Positions 1 to 12,944 of a DNA stretch of 64,000 nucleotides are shown in pieces. Under the pieces are notes generated by a model that made no database searches, was not told the origin of the DNA, and saw only the letters and a program-made list of their open reading frames with translations. The position numbers and the translations under genes are program-made. Source of the stretch: Mercurialis annua (taxonomy: Eukaryota; Streptophyta; Magnoliopsida; Malpighiales; Euphorbiaceae); contig NC_065570.1 of NCBI RefSeq assembly GCF_937616625.2, positions 26,932,046 through 26,996,045 on the forward strand, written 5' to 3'. Position 1 is the first letter of the stretch, and each line of letters starts with the position of its first letter.

Positions 1-3000
1 AACGCTAAAATGGGGAAACATTTGGATTTGTTTCGTAACGTTTGTAAACGTTTGGCTTAAATTGCTAAAAAGGTGAAATGTTTGGTTTTGTTTCATAACG
101 TTTGTAAACGTTCGGCTTAAATCGCTAAAAAGGTGAAACGTTTGGATTTGTTTCCTAACGTTTGTAAACATTTGGGTTAAATTGCTAAAAAGGTGAAACA
201 CTTGGTTTTGTTTCGCAACGTTTTAAAATGTTTGGCTTAAATTGCTAAAAAGATCAAACACTTGGATTTGTTTCGTAACATTTGTAAACGTTTGGCTTAA
301 ATTGCTTAAAAGGTGACACGCTTGGTATTTGTTTCGTAACGTTTTTAACGTTTGGTTTTGTTTCGTAACGTTTGTAAACGTTAGGCTTAAATCGCTAAAA
401 AGGCGAAATGTTTGGATTTGTTTCGTAACGTTTGTATACGTTTGGCTTAAATCGCTAAAAAGATGAAACGTTTGTATTTGTTTCGTAACGTTTGTTAACG
501 TTTGGCTTAAATCGCTAAAATGGGGAAACGTTTGGATTCGTTTCGTAACGTTTGTAAACATTTCGCTTAAATCGCTAAAAAGGCGAAATGTTTGAAATTG
601 TTTCGTAATGTTCGTAAACTTTTGGCTTAAATCGCTAACAATGTGAAACGTTTAGATTTGTTTCGTAATGTTTGTAAACGTTTGCCTTAAATCGCTAAAA
701 AGGTGAAACGTTTGGATTTGTTTCGTATCGTTTGTAAACGTATGGCTTAAATTGCTAAAAAGGTGAAACGTTTGGATTTGTTTCGTAACCTTTGTAAATG
801 TTTGGCTTATATTTCTAAAAGGTGAAACATTTTGATTTGTTTCGTAACGTTTGTAAAGGTTTGGCTTAAATTGCTAAAAAGGAGAAATGCTTAGATTTGT
901 TTCGTAGCGTTTGTAAACGTTTGGCTTAAGCTGCTAAAAAGGTGAAACGCTTGGTTTTGTTTCGTAACGTTTGTAAGGGTTTGGCTTAAATCACTAAAAA
1001 TGTGAAATGTTTGGATTTGTTTCGTAACGTTTTAAACGCTTGGATTTGTTTCGGAACGTTTATAAAGGTTTGGCTTAAATTGCTAAAAAAGTGAAATTCT
1101 TGGTTTTGTTTCGTAACGTTTGTAAAGGTTTCGCTCGAATCGCTAAAAAGGGGAAACGTTTATATTTGTTTCGCAACGTTTTAAACGTTTGGTTTTTTTT
1201 CGTAACGTTAGTGAAGGTTTTGCTTAAATCGCTAAAAAGGTGAAACATTTGGATTTGTTTCGTCACATTTGTAAACGTTTGGCTTATATCGCTATAAAGG
1301 GGAAACGTTTGGATTTGTTTCGTAACTTTGTAAACGTTTGGCTTAAATCACTATAAAGGCGAAACGTTTGGATTTGTTTCGTAACTTTGTAAACGTTTGG
1401 CTTAAATTGCCAAAAAGGTGAAACGTTTGGATTTGTTTCGTGACGTTTGTAAACGTTTGGTTTAAATTGCTAAAAAGGTGAAACACTTGGATTTGTTTCG
1501 GAACGTTTCTAAATGTTAGGCTTAAATTGCTAAAGAGGTGAAACGCTTGGATTTGTTTCGTAACGTTTGTAAACATTTGGCTCAATTTTCTAAGAAGGTG
1601 AAACACTTGGTCTTGTTTCGTAACGTTTGTAAACGTTTGGCTTAAATCGCTAAAAAGTTAAAATGTTTGGATTTGTTTCGCAACATTTTAAACGTTTCGC
1701 TTAAATCGCTAAAATGGGGAAACATTTGGATTTAAACGTTTGTAAACGTTTGGCTTAAATTGCTAAAAAGGTGAAATGTTTGGTTTTGTTTCGTAACGTT
1801 TGTAAACGTTCGGCTTAAATCGCTAAAAAGGTGAAACGTTTGGATTTGTTTCCTAACATTTGTAAACGTTTGGCTTAAATTGCTAAAAAGGTGAAACACT
1901 TGGTTTTGTTTCGCAACGTTTTAAAAGGTTTGGCTTAAATTGCTAAAAAGATCAAACACTTGGATTTGTTTCGTAACCTTTGTAAACGTTTGGCTTAAAT
2001 TGCTTAAAAGGTGAAATGCTTGGTATTTGTTTCGTAACGTTTTTAATGTTTGGTTTTGTTTCGTAACGTTTGTAAACGTTTGGCTTAAATCGCTAAAAAG
2101 GCGAAATGTTTGGATTTTTTTCGTAACGTTTGTATACGTTTGGCTTAAATCGCTAAAAAGGTGAAATGTTTGTATTTGTTTCGTAACGTATGTAAACGTT
2201 TGGCATAAATCGTTAAAAAGGTGAAACGTTTGGATTTGTTTCGTATCGTTTGTAAATGTTTGGCTTAAATCGCTAAAATGGTGAAACTTTTGGATTTGTT
2301 TCGTAAAATTGCTAAAAAGGTGAAACGCTTTGTTTTGTTTCGTAACGTTTGTAACCGTTTGGCTTAAATTGCTAAAAAGGAGAAACGCTTGGATTTGTTT
2401 CGTAAAGTTTGTAAACTTTTGGCTTAAATTACGAAAAAGGTGAAACGTTTGGATGTGTTTCGTAGCGTTTATATACATTTGGCTTAAATCGTTAAAACTG
2501 TGAAACGTTTGTATTTGTTTTGTACCGTTTGTAAACTTTTTGCTTGAATCTCTAAAAAGGTGAAACGTTTGGATTTGTTTCGTAACGTTTGTAAACGTTT
2601 GGCTTAAACTGCTAAAAAGGTGAAACGCTTGGATTTGTTTTGTAACATTTGTCAACATTTGGCTTAAATTGCTAAAAAGGTGAAACTCTTGGATTTGTTT
2701 CGTTACGTTTGTAAACATTTGGCTTAAATTGCTAAAAAGGTGAAACGCTTGGTTTTGTTTCATAACGTTTGTAAACGTTTGGCTTCAATATCTAAAAAGG
2801 TGAAACATTTGGATTTGTTTTGTATCGTTTGTAAACTTCTGCTTAAATCGCTAAAGCGGTGAAACGTTTGGATTTGTTTCTTACCGTTTGTAAATGATTG
2901 GCTTAAATCGCTAAAAAAGGGAAACGTTTGGATTTGTTTTGTAACATTTGTAAACGTTTAGCTTAAATCACTAAAAAGGTGAAACGTTTGGATTTGTTTC

Positions 3001-3340
3001 GTAACGTTTGTAAACGTTTGGCTTAAATTGCTAAAAACCAGAAACTTTTGGATTTGTTTCATAACATTTGTAAACATTCGGCTTATATTGCTAAAAAGGT
3101 GAAACGCTTGGATTTGTTTCGGAACGTTTGTAAACGTTTGGCTTACTTTACTAAAAAGGTGAAACGCTTGGATTTATTTCGTAACGTTGATAAACGTTAC
3201 GCTTAAATTGCTAAAAAGGTGAAACGCTTGGTTTTTGTTTCGTAATGTTTGTAAAGGTTTGGCTTAAATCGCTAAAAATGTGAAACGTTTGGATTTGTTT
3301 CGTAACGTTTGTAAATGTTTGGCTTAAATCGCTTAAACAG
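1..3340. repeat. Diverged array with ~1.70-kb long-range repeat
   Basis: Monomers here are more diverged from each other than in the block that follows. Bases 1 to about 480 realign with about 1704-2178, at an offset of 1704 that becomes 1698 after a 6-bp deletion near 1735. Shared unusual monomers include AAAATGGGGAAACATTTGG at 8 and 1711, AAAGATCAAACACTTGG at 249 and 1947, and GTTTGTATACG at 431 and 2129. Similarity fades after about 480/2180. Related monomer series also occur around 4720-5230, 17530-18260 and 22300-22990, so this looks like an older relative of HOR-A. It contains no gene. The longest minus-strand open frame of the window (1921-2763) lies here and is repeat-derived. Confidence 0.8.
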
Positions 3341-5258
3341 TGAAATGTTTGGATTTGTTTTGTACCATTTGTAAACATTTGGCTTAAATCGTTAAAAAGG
3401 GGAAACGTTTGGATTTGTTTCGTAACGTTTGTAAACGTTTGGCTTAAATCGCTAAAAAGGGGAAACGTTTGGATTTGTTTCGTATCGTTTGTAAATGTTT
3501 GGCTTAGATCGCTAAAAAGTGAAATGTTTGGATCTACTTCGTAAGTTTTGCAAACGTTTGGCATAAATTGCTAAAAAGGTGAAACACTTTGATTTGTTTC
3601 GTAACGTTTGTAAACATTTGGCTTAAATTACTAAAAAGCAGAAACGCTTGGATTTGTTTCGTAACGTTTCTAAACGTTTTGCTAATATTGCTTAAAAGGT
3701 GAAACACTTGGATTTGTTTCAGAACGTTTGTAAATGTTTGGCTCAAATTGCTAAATAGGTAAAACGCTTGGATTTATTTTGTAACGTTTGTAAATGTTTG
3801 GCTTAAATTGGTAAAAAGATGAAACGCTTGGTTTCGTTTCGCAACGTTTGTGAAGGTTTGGCTTAAATCGCCAAAAATGTGAAGCGTTTGGATTTGTTTC
3901 GTAACGTTTGTAAACGTTTGGCTTCAATCGCTAAAAAGGTGAAACGTTTGAACTTGTTTCGTAACGTTTGTAAATTTTTGTCTTAAATAGCTAAAAAGGA
4001 CAAACGTTTGGATTTGTTTCGTAACGTTTGTAAACATTTGGCTTAAATTACTAAAAAGGTGAAATGTTTTGTTTTTTTTCGTAACGTTTGTAAAGGTTTG
4101 GCTTAAATCGCTAAAAAGGTTAAACGTTTGGATTTGTTTCGTAACGTTAGTAAATGTTTGACTTACATTTCTAAAAAGGTGAAACACTTAAATTTGTTTC
4201 GTAACATTTGTAAACGTCTGGCTTAAATTTTAAAAAAGGTGAAAGTCTTGAATTTGTTTCAGAACGTTTGTAAACGTTTGGCTTAAATTGCTAAAAAGGC
4301 GAAACGCTTAGATTTGTTTCTTAACGTTTGTAAACGTTTGGCTTATATTGCTAAAAAGGTTAAACGCTTGGTTTTTGTTTCGTAACGTTTGTAAAGGTTT
4401 GGCTCAAATCGCTAAAAATGTGAAACGATTGGATTTGTTTCGTAACGTTTTAAAAGTTTGATTTTGTTTCGTATTTTTTGTAAATGTTTGGCTTAAATCG
4501 CTAAAAAGGCGAAATGTTTGGATTTGTTTCATAATGTTTGTAAACGTTTGGCTAAAATTGCTAAAAAGGTAAAACATTTCGATTTGTTTCGTAGCGTTTG
4601 AAAACGTTTGGCTTAAATTGCTAAAAAGGTGAAACATTTGGTTTTGTTTCGTAACGTTTGTAAACGTTTGGCTTAAATCGCTAAAAAGGTAAAATGTTTG
4701 GATTTGTTTTGTAACGTTTTAAACATTTGGCTTAAATCGCTAAAATGGGGAAACATTTGGATTTGTTTCGTAACGTTTGTAAACGTTTGGCTTAAATATC
4801 TAAAAACGTGGAATGTTTGGTTTTGTTTCGTAATGTTTGTAAACGTTCGACTTAAATCGCTAAAAAGAAGAAACGTTTGGATTTGTTTCTTAACGTTTGT
4901 AAACTTTTGGCTTAAATTGCTAAAAAGGTTAAACGCTTGGATTTGTTTCGTTACGTTTGTAAACGTTTGGCTTAAATTTCTAAAAAGGCGAAACGCTTGG
5001 TTTTTTTTCTTAACGTTTTAAAACGTTTGGCTTAAATTGCTAAAAAGATGAAACGCTTGGATTTGTTTCGTAACGTTTGTAAACGTTTGGCTTAAATTGC
5101 TTAAAAGGTGAAACGCTAGGTATTTGTTTCGTAACGTTTGTAAAGGTTTGGCTTAAATTGCTAAAAATATGAAACATTTGGATTTGTTTCGGAATGTTTT
5201 GAACGTTTTGTTTTGTTTCGTAACGTTTGTAAACGTTTGGCTTAAATCGCTAAAAAGG
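3341..5258. repeat. HOR-A copy 1 (1918 bp)
   Basis: First of six near-identical higher-order units of about 32 monomers. I set the unit start at TGAAATGTTTGGATTTG (3341), where similarity to the next copy begins; upstream sequence does not align at this offset. Landmarks in order are GATCTACTTCGTAAG near 3531, AAGTTTTGCAAACG near 3543, GCCAAAAATGTGAAGCG near 3870 and GGACAAACG near 3998. This outermost copy has GTTTTTTTTCG (4071) and GTAACGTTAGTAAATG (4141). It shares these two alleles with copy 6 but not with copies 2-5. Confidence 0.93.
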
Positions 5259-7176
5259 TGAAATGTTTGGATTTGTTTTGTACCATTTGTATACGTTTGG
5301 CTTAAATCGTTAAAAAGGGGAAACGTTTGGATTTGTTTCGTAACGTTTGTAAACGTTTGGCTTAAATCGCTAAAAAGGGGAAACGTTTGGATTTGTTTCG
5401 TATCGTTTGTAAATGTTTGGCTTAGATCGCTAAAAAGTTAAATGTTTGGATCTACTTCGTAAGTTTTGCAAACGTTTGGCATAAATTGCTAAAAAGGTGA
5501 AACACTTTGATTTGTTTCGTAACGTTTGTAAACATTTGGCTTAAATTACTAAAAAGCAGAAACGCTTGGATTTGTTTCGTAACGTTTCTAAACGTTTTGC
5601 TAATATTGCTTAAAAGGTGAAACACTTGGATTTGTTTCAGAACGTTTGTAAATGTTTGGCTCAAATTGCTAAAAAGGTAAAACGCTTGGATTTATTTTGT
5701 AACGTTTGTAAATGTTTGGCTTAAATTGGTAAAAAGATGAAACGCTTGGTTTCGTTTCGCAACGTTTGTGAAGGTTTGGCTTAAATCGCCAAAAATGTGA
5801 AGCGTTTGGATTTGTTTCGTAACGTTTGTAAACGTTTGGCTTCAATCGCTAAAAAGGTGAAACGTTTGAACTTGTTTCGTAACGTTTGTAAATTTTTGTC
5901 TTAAATAGCTAAAAAGGACAAACGTTTGGATTTGTTTCGTAACGTTTGTAAACATTTGGCTTAAATTACTAAAAAGGTGAAATGTTTTGTTTTGTTTCGT
6001 AACGTTTGTAAAGGTTTGGCTTAAATCGCTAAAAAGGTTAAACGTTTGGATTTGTTTCGTAACTTTAGTAAATGTTTGACTTACATTTCTAAAAAGGTGA
6101 AACACTTAAATTTGTTTCGTAACATTTGTAAACGTCTGGCTTAAATTTTAAAAAAGGTGAAAGTCTTGAATTTGTTTCAGAACGTTTGTAAACGTTTGGC
6201 TTAAATTGCTAAAAAGGCGAAACGCTTAGATTTGTTTCTTAACGTTTGTAAACGTTTGGCTTATATTGCTAAAAAGGTTAAACGCTTGGTTTTTGTTTCG
6301 TAACGTTTGTAAAGGTTTGGCTCAAATCGCTAAAAATGTGAAACGATTGGATTTGTTTCGTAACGTTTTAAAAGTTTGATTTTGTTTCGTATTTTTTGTA
6401 AATGTTTGGCTTAAATCGCTAAAAAGGCGAAATGTTTGGATTTGTTTCATAATGTTTGTAAACGTTTGGCTAAAATTGCTAAAAAGGTAAAACATTTCGA
6501 TTTGTTTCGTAGCGTTTGAAAACGTTTGGCTTAAATTGCTAAAAAGGTGAAACATTTGGTTTTGTTTCGTAACGTTTGTAAACGTTTGGCTTAAATCGCT
6601 AAAAAGGTAAAATGTTTGGATTTGTTTCATAACGTTTTAAACATTTGGCTTAAATCGCTAAAATGGGGAAACATTTGGATTTGTTTCGTAACGTTTGTAA
6701 ACGTTTGGCTTAAATATCTAAAAAGGTGAAATGTTTGGTTTTGTTTCGTAATGTTTGTAAACGTTCGACTTAAATCGCTAAAAAGAAGAAACGTTTGGAT
6801 TTGTTTCTTAACGTTTGTAAACTTTTGGCTTAAATTGCTAAAAAGGTTAAACGCTTGGATTTGTTTCGTTACGTTGGTAAACGTTTGGCTTAAATTTCTA
6901 AAAAGGCGAAACGCTTGGTTTTTTTTCTTAACGTTTTAAAACGTTTGGCTTAAATTGCTAAAAAGATGAAACGCTTGGATTTGTTTCGTAACGTTTGTAA
7001 ACGTTTGGCTTAAATTGCTTAAAAGGTGAAACGCTAGGTATTTGTTTCGTAACGTTTGTAAAGGTTTGGCTTAAATTGCTAAAAATATGAAACATTTGGA
7101 TTTGTTTCGGAATGTTTTGAACGTTTTGTTTTGTTTCGTAACGTTTGTAAACGTTTGGCTTAAATCGCTAAAAAGG
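5259..7176. repeat. HOR-A copy 2 (1918 bp)
   Basis: Second unit, exactly 1918 bp after the first and nearly identical to it across the whole length. Diagnostic alleles are the inner type: TGTTTTGTTTTGTTTCG near 5983 and GTAACTTTAGTAAATG near 6059. Non-coding satellite sequence. Confidence 0.93.
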
Positions 7177-9104
7177 TGAAATGTTTGGATTTGTTTTGTA
7201 CCTTTTCTAAACGTTTGGCTTAAATCGTTAAAAAGGTGAAACATTTGGATTTGTTTCGTAACGTTTGTAAACGTTTGGCTTAAATCGCTAAAAAGGGGAA
7301 ACGTTTGGATTTGTTTCGTATCGTTTGTAAATGTTTGGCTTAGATCGCTAAAAAGTGAAATGTTTGGATCTACTTCGTAAGTTTTGCAAACGTTTGGCAT
7401 AAATTGCTAAAAAGGTGAAACACTTTGATTTGTTTCGTAACGTTTGTAAACATTTGGCTTAAATTACTAAAAAGCAGAAACGCTTGGATTTGTTTCGTAA
7501 CGTTTCTAAACGTTTTGCTAATATTGCTTAAAAGGTGAAACACTTGGATTTGTTTCAGAACGTTTGTAAATGTTTGGCTCAAATTGCTAAAAAGGTAAAA
7601 CGCTTGGATTTATTTTGTAACGTTTGTAAATGTTTGGCTTAAATTGGTAAAAAGATGAAACGCTTGGTTTCGTTTCGCAACGTTTGTGAAGGTTTGGCTT
7701 AAATCGCCAAAAATGTGAAGCGTTTGGATTTGTTTCGTAACGTTTGTAAACGTTTGGCTTCAATCGCTAAAAAGGTGAAACGTTTGAACTTGTTTCGTAA
7801 CGTTTGTAAATTTTTGTCTTAAATAGCTAAAAAGGACAAACGTTTGGATTTGTTTCGTAACGTTTGTAAACATTTGGCTTAAATTACTAAAAAGGTGAAA
7901 TGTTTTGTTTTGTTTCGTAACGTTTGTAAAGGTTTGGCTTAAATCGCTAAAAAGGTTAAACGTTTGGATTTGTTTCGTAACTTTAGTAAATGTTTGACTT
8001 ACATTTCTAAAAAGGTGAAACACTTAAATTTGTTTCGTAACATTTGTAAACGTCTGGCTTAAATTTTAAAAAAGGTGAAAGTCTTGAATTTGTTTCAGAA
8101 CGTTTGTAAACGTTTGGCTTAAATTGCTAAAAAGGCGAAACGCTTAGATTTGTTTCTTAACGTTTGTAAACGTTTGGCTTATATTGCTAAAAAGGTTAAA
8201 CGCTTGGTTTTTGTTTCGTAACGTTTGTAAAGGTTTGGCTCAAATCGCTAAAAATGTGAAACGTTTGGATTTCGTAACGTTTGTTTCGTAACGTTTTAAA
8301 CGTTTGATTTTGTTTCGTATTTTTTGTAAATGTTTGGCTTAAATCGCTAAAAAGGCGAAATGTTTGGATTTGTTTCATAATGTTTGTAAACGTTTGGCTA
8401 AAATTGCTAAAAAGGTAAAACATTTCGATTTGTTTCGTAGCGTTTGAAAACGTTTGGCTTAAATTGCTAAAAAGGTGAAACATTTGGTTTTGTTTCGTAA
8501 CGTTTGTAAACGTTTGGCTTAAATCGCTAAAAAGGTAAAATGTTTGGATTTGTTTCATAACGTTTTAAACATTTGGCTTAAATCGCTAAAATGGGGAAAC
8601 ATTTGGATTTGTTTCGTAACGTTTGTAAAGGTTTGGCTTATATATCTAAAAAGTTGAAATGTTTGGTTTTGTTTCGTAATGTTTGTAAACGTTCGACTTA
8701 AATCGCTAAAAAGATGAAACGTTTGGATTTGTTTCTTAACGTTTGTAAACTTTTGGCTTAAATTGCTAAAAAGGATAAACGCTTGGATTTGTTTCGTTAC
8801 GTTTGTAAACGTTCGGCTTAAATTTCTAAAAAGGTGAAACGCTTGGTTTTTTTTCTTAACGTTTTAAAACGTTTGGCTTAAATTGCTAAAAAGATGAAAC
8901 GCTTGGATTTGTTTCGTAACGTTTGTAAACGTTTGGCTTAAATTGCTTAAAAGGTGAAACGCTAGGTATTTGTTTCGTAACGTTTGTAAAGGTTTGGCTT
9001 AAATTGCTAAAAATATGAAACATTTGGATTTGTTTCGGAATGTTTTGAACGTTTTGTTTTGTTTCGTACCGTTTGTAAACGTTTGGCTTAAATCGCTAAA
9101 AAGG
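7177..9104. repeat. HOR-A copy 3 (1928 bp, 10-bp insertion)
   Basis: Third unit. It is 10 bp longer than copies 1 and 2 because of an extra TTCGTAACGT at 8271-8280, which duplicates part of the adjacent monomer. The inner-type GTAACTTTAGTAAATG allele is present near 7977. The monomer near 7195-7230 reads TTTTGTACCTTTTCTAAACG, a variant seen in different forms in copies 4-6 and absent from copies 1-2. Confidence 0.93.
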
Positions 9105-11026
9105 TGAAATGTTTGGATTTGTTTTGTACCGTTTCTAAACATTTGGCTTAAATTGATAGAAAGGGGAAACATTTGGATTTGTTTCGTAACGTTTGTAAAC
9201 GTTTGGCTTAAATCGCTAAAAAGGGGAAACGTTTGGATTTGTTTCGTATCGTTTGTAAATGTTTGGCTTAGATCGCTAAAAAGTGAAATGTTTGGATCTA
9301 CTTCGTAAGTTTTGCAAACGTTTGGCATAAATTGCTAAAAAGGTGAAACACTTTGATTTGTTTCGTAACGTTTGTAAACATTTGGCTTAAATTACTAAAA
9401 AGCAGAAACGCTTGGATTTGTTTCGTAACGTTTCTAAACGTTTTGCTAATATTGCTTAAAAGGTGAAACACTTGGATTTGTTTCAGAACGTTTGTAAATG
9501 TTTGGCTCAAATTGCTAAAAAGGTAAAACGCTTGGATTTATTTTGTAACATTTGTAAATGTTTGGCTTAAATTGGTAAAAAGATGAAACGCTTGGTTTCG
9601 TTTCGCAACGTTTGTGAAGGTTTGGCTTAAATCGCCAAAAATGTGAAGCGTTTGGATTTGTTTCGTAACGTTTGTAAACGTTTGGCTTCAATCGCTAAAA
9701 AGGTGAAACGTTTGAACTTGTTTCGTAACGTTTGTAAATTTTTGTCTTAAATAGCTAAAAAGGACAAACGTTTGGATTTGTTTCGTAACGTTTGTAAACA
9801 TTTGGCTTAAATTACTAAAAAGGTGAAATGTTTTGTTTTGTTTCGTAACGTTTGTAAAGGTTTGGCTTAAATCGCTAAAAAGGTTAAACGTTTGGATTTG
9901 TTTCGTAACTTTAGTAAATGTTTGACTTACATTTCTAAAAAGGTGAAACACTTAAATTTGTTTCGTAACATTTGTAAACGTCTGGCTTAAATTTTAAAAA
10001 AGGTGAAAGTCTTGAATTTGTTTCAGAACGTTTGTAAACGTTTGGCTTAAATTGCTAAAAAGGCGAAACGCTTAGATTTGTTTCTTAACGTTTGTAAACG
10101 TTTGGCTTATATTGCTAAAAAGGTTAAACGCTTGGTTTTTGTTTCGTAACGTTTGTAAAGGTTTGGCTCAAATCGCTAAAAATGTGAAACGTTTGGATTT
10201 GTTTCGTAACGTTTTAAAAGTTTGATTTTGTTTCGTATTTTTTGTAAATGTTTGGCTTAAATCGCTAAAAAGGCGAAATGTTTGGATTTGTTTCATAATG
10301 TTTGTAAACGTTTGGCTAAAATTGCTAAAAAGGTAAAACATTTCGATTTGTTTCGTAGCGTTTGAAAACGTTTGGCTTAAATTGCTAAAAAGGTGAAACA
10401 TTTGGTTTTGTTTCGTAACGTTTGTAAACGTTTGGCTTAAATCGCTAAAAAGGTAAAATGTTTGGATTTGTTTCACAATGATTTTAACGTTTGGCTTAAA
10501 TCGCTAAAATGGGGAAACATTTGGATTTGTTTCGTAACGTTTGTAAACGTTTGGCTTAAATATCTAAAAAGTTGAAATGTTTGGTTTTGTTTCGTAACGT
10601 TTGTAAACGTTCGACTTAAATCGCTAAAAAGGTGAAACGTTTGGATTTGTTTCATAACGTTTGTTTTATAACGTTTGGCTTAAATTGCTAAAAAGGATAA
10701 ACGCTTGGATTTGTTTCGTTACGTTTGTAAACGTTCGGCTTAAATTTCTAAAAAGGTGAAACGCTTGGTTTTTTTTCTTAACGTTTTAAAACGTTTGGCT
10801 TAAATTGCTAAAAAGATGAAACGCTTGGATTTGTTTCGTAACGTTTGTAAACGTTTGGCTTAAATTGCTTAAAAGGTGAAACGCTAGGTATTTGTTTCGT
10901 AACGTTTGTAAAGGTTTGGCTTAAATTGCTAAAAATATGAAACATTTGGATTTGTTTCGGAATGTTTTGAACGTTTTGTTTTGTTTCGTAACGTTTGTAA
11001 ACGTTTGGCTTAAATCGCTAAAAAGG
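9105..11026. repeat. HOR-A copy 4 (1922 bp)
   Basis: Fourth unit. It differs in length by +4 bp through small changes between about 10470 and 10680, including TTTCACAATGATTTTAACG at 10472 and an unusual GTTTGTTTTATAACG near 10661. The inner-type ACTTTAGTAAATG allele is present at 9908. The stretch 9123-9170 is locally divergent (GTACCGTTTCTAAAC, AATTGATAGAAAGG). Confidence 0.93.
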
Positions 11027-12944
11027 TGAAATGTTTGGATTTGTTTTGTACCTTTTCTAAACCTTTGGCTTAAATTTATAGAAAGGTGAAACATTTGGAT
11101 TTGTTTCGTAACGTTTGTAAACGTTTGGCTTAAATCGCTAAAAAGGGGAAACGTTTGGATTTGTTTCGTATCGTTTGTAAATGTTTGGCTTAGATCGCTA
11201 AAAAGTGAAATGTTTGGATCTACTTCGTAAGTTTTGCAAACGTTTGGCATAAATTGCTAAAAAGGTGAAACACTTTGATTTGTTTCGTAACGTTTGTAAA
11301 CATTTGGCTTAAATTACTAAAAAGCAGAAACGCTTGGATTTGTTTCGTAACGTTTCTAAACGTTTTGCTAATATTGCTTAAAAGGTGAAACACTTGGATT
11401 TGTTTCAGAACGTTTGTAAATGTTTGGCTCAAATTGCTAAAAAGGTAAAACGCTTGGATTTATTTTGTAACATTTGTAAATGTTTGGCTTAAATTGGTAA
11501 AAAGATGAAACGCTTGGTTTCGTTTCGCAACGTTTGTGAAGGTTTGGCTTAAATCGCCAAAAATGTGAAGCGTTTGGATTTGTTTCGTAACGTTTGTAAA
11601 CGTTTGGCTTCAATCGCTAAAAAGGTGAAACGTTTGAACTTGTTTCGTAACGTTTGTAAATTTTTGTCTTAAATAGCTAAAAAGGTAAAACGTTTGGATT
11701 TGTTTCGTAACGTTTGTAAACGTTTGGCTTAAATTACTAAAAAGGTGAAATGTTTTGTTTTGTTTCGTAACGTTTGTAAAGGTTTGGCTTAAATCGCTAA
11801 AAAGGTGAAACGTTTGGATTTGTTTCGTAACTTTAGTAAATGTTTGACTTACATTTCTAAAAAGGTGAAACACTTAAATTTGTTTCGTAACATTTGTAAA
11901 CGTCTGGCTTAAATTTTAAAAAAGGTGAAAGTCTTGAATTTGTTTCAGAACGTTTGTAAACGTTTGGCTTAAATTGCTAAAAAGGCGAAACGCTTAGATT
12001 TGTTTCTTAACGTTTGTAAACGTTTGGCTTATATTGCTAAAAAGGTTAAACGCTTGGTTTTTGTTTCGTAACGTTTGTAAAGGTTTGGCTCAAATCGCTA
12101 AAAATGTGAAACGATTGGATTTGTTTCGTAACGTTTTAAAAGTTTGATTTTGTTTCGTATTTTTTGTAAATGTTTGGCTTAAATCGCTAAAAAGGCGAAA
12201 TGTTTGGATTTGTTTCATAATGTTTGTAAACGTTTGGCTAAAATTGCTAAAAAGGTAAAACATTTCGATTTGTTTCGTAGCGTTTGAAAACGTTTGGCTT
12301 AAATTGCTAAAAAGGTGAAACATTTGGATTTGTTTCGTAACGTTTGTAAACGTTTGGCTTAAATCGCTAAAAAGGTGAAACACTTAGATTTGTTTCATAA
12401 CGTTTTAAACATTTGGCTTAAATCGCTAAAATGGGGAAACATTTGGATTTGTTTCGTAACGTTTGTAAACGTTTGGCTTAAATATCTAAAAAGGTGAAAC
12501 GTTTGGTTTTGCTTAGTAATGTTTGTAAACGTTCGACTTAAATCGCTAAAAAGAAGAAACGTTTGGATTTGTTTCTTAACGTTTGTAAACTTTTGGCTTA
12601 AATTGCTAAAAAGGTTAAACGCTTGGATTTGTTTCGTTACGTTTGTAAACGTTCGGCTTAAATTTCTAAAAAGGTGAAACGCTTGGTTTTTTTTCTTAAC
12701 GTTTTAAAACGTTTGGCTTAAATTGCTAAAAAGATGAAACGCTTGGATTTGTTTCGTAACGTTTGTAAACGTTTGGCTTAAATTGCTTAAAAGGTGAAAC
12801 GCTAGGTATTTGTTTCGTAACGTTTGTAAAGGTTTGGCTTAAATTGCTAAAAATATGAACCGTTTGGAATTATTTCGTAACGTTTTCAACGTTTTGTTTT
12901 GTTTCGTAACGTTTGTAAACGTTTGGCTTAAATCGCTAAAAAGG
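11027..12944. repeat. HOR-A copy 5 (1918 bp, consensus-like patch)
   Basis: Fifth unit. Inner-type alleles are present (ACTTTAGTAAATG near 11828). Between about 11680 and 12400 several unit-specific variants revert to the general monomer consensus: GGTAAAACG replaces GGACAAACG at 11684, TAAACGTTTGG replaces TAAACATTTGG at 11717, GGTGAAACG replaces GGTTAAACG at 11804, and ACATTTGGATTTG replaces ACATTTGGTTTTG at 12321. This could be gene conversion from another array segment, or chance back-mutation. Confidence 0.92.

Noticed and set aside
1921..2763. Longest open frame (minus strand, 280 codons), possible repeat protein
   Set aside because: It is 14 monomers read in the only stop-free frame of the consensus. 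Neighbouring monomers break the frame at random, there is no start context, and every similar frame in the window is explained the same way.
4698..5021. Plus-strand open frames rich in F, W and V that look like membrane segments
   Set aside because: Hydrophobicity comes from T/G-rich satellite codons. The frame opens only where recurrent stop codons happen to be mutated, and the same pattern recurs wherever that monomer series recurs.
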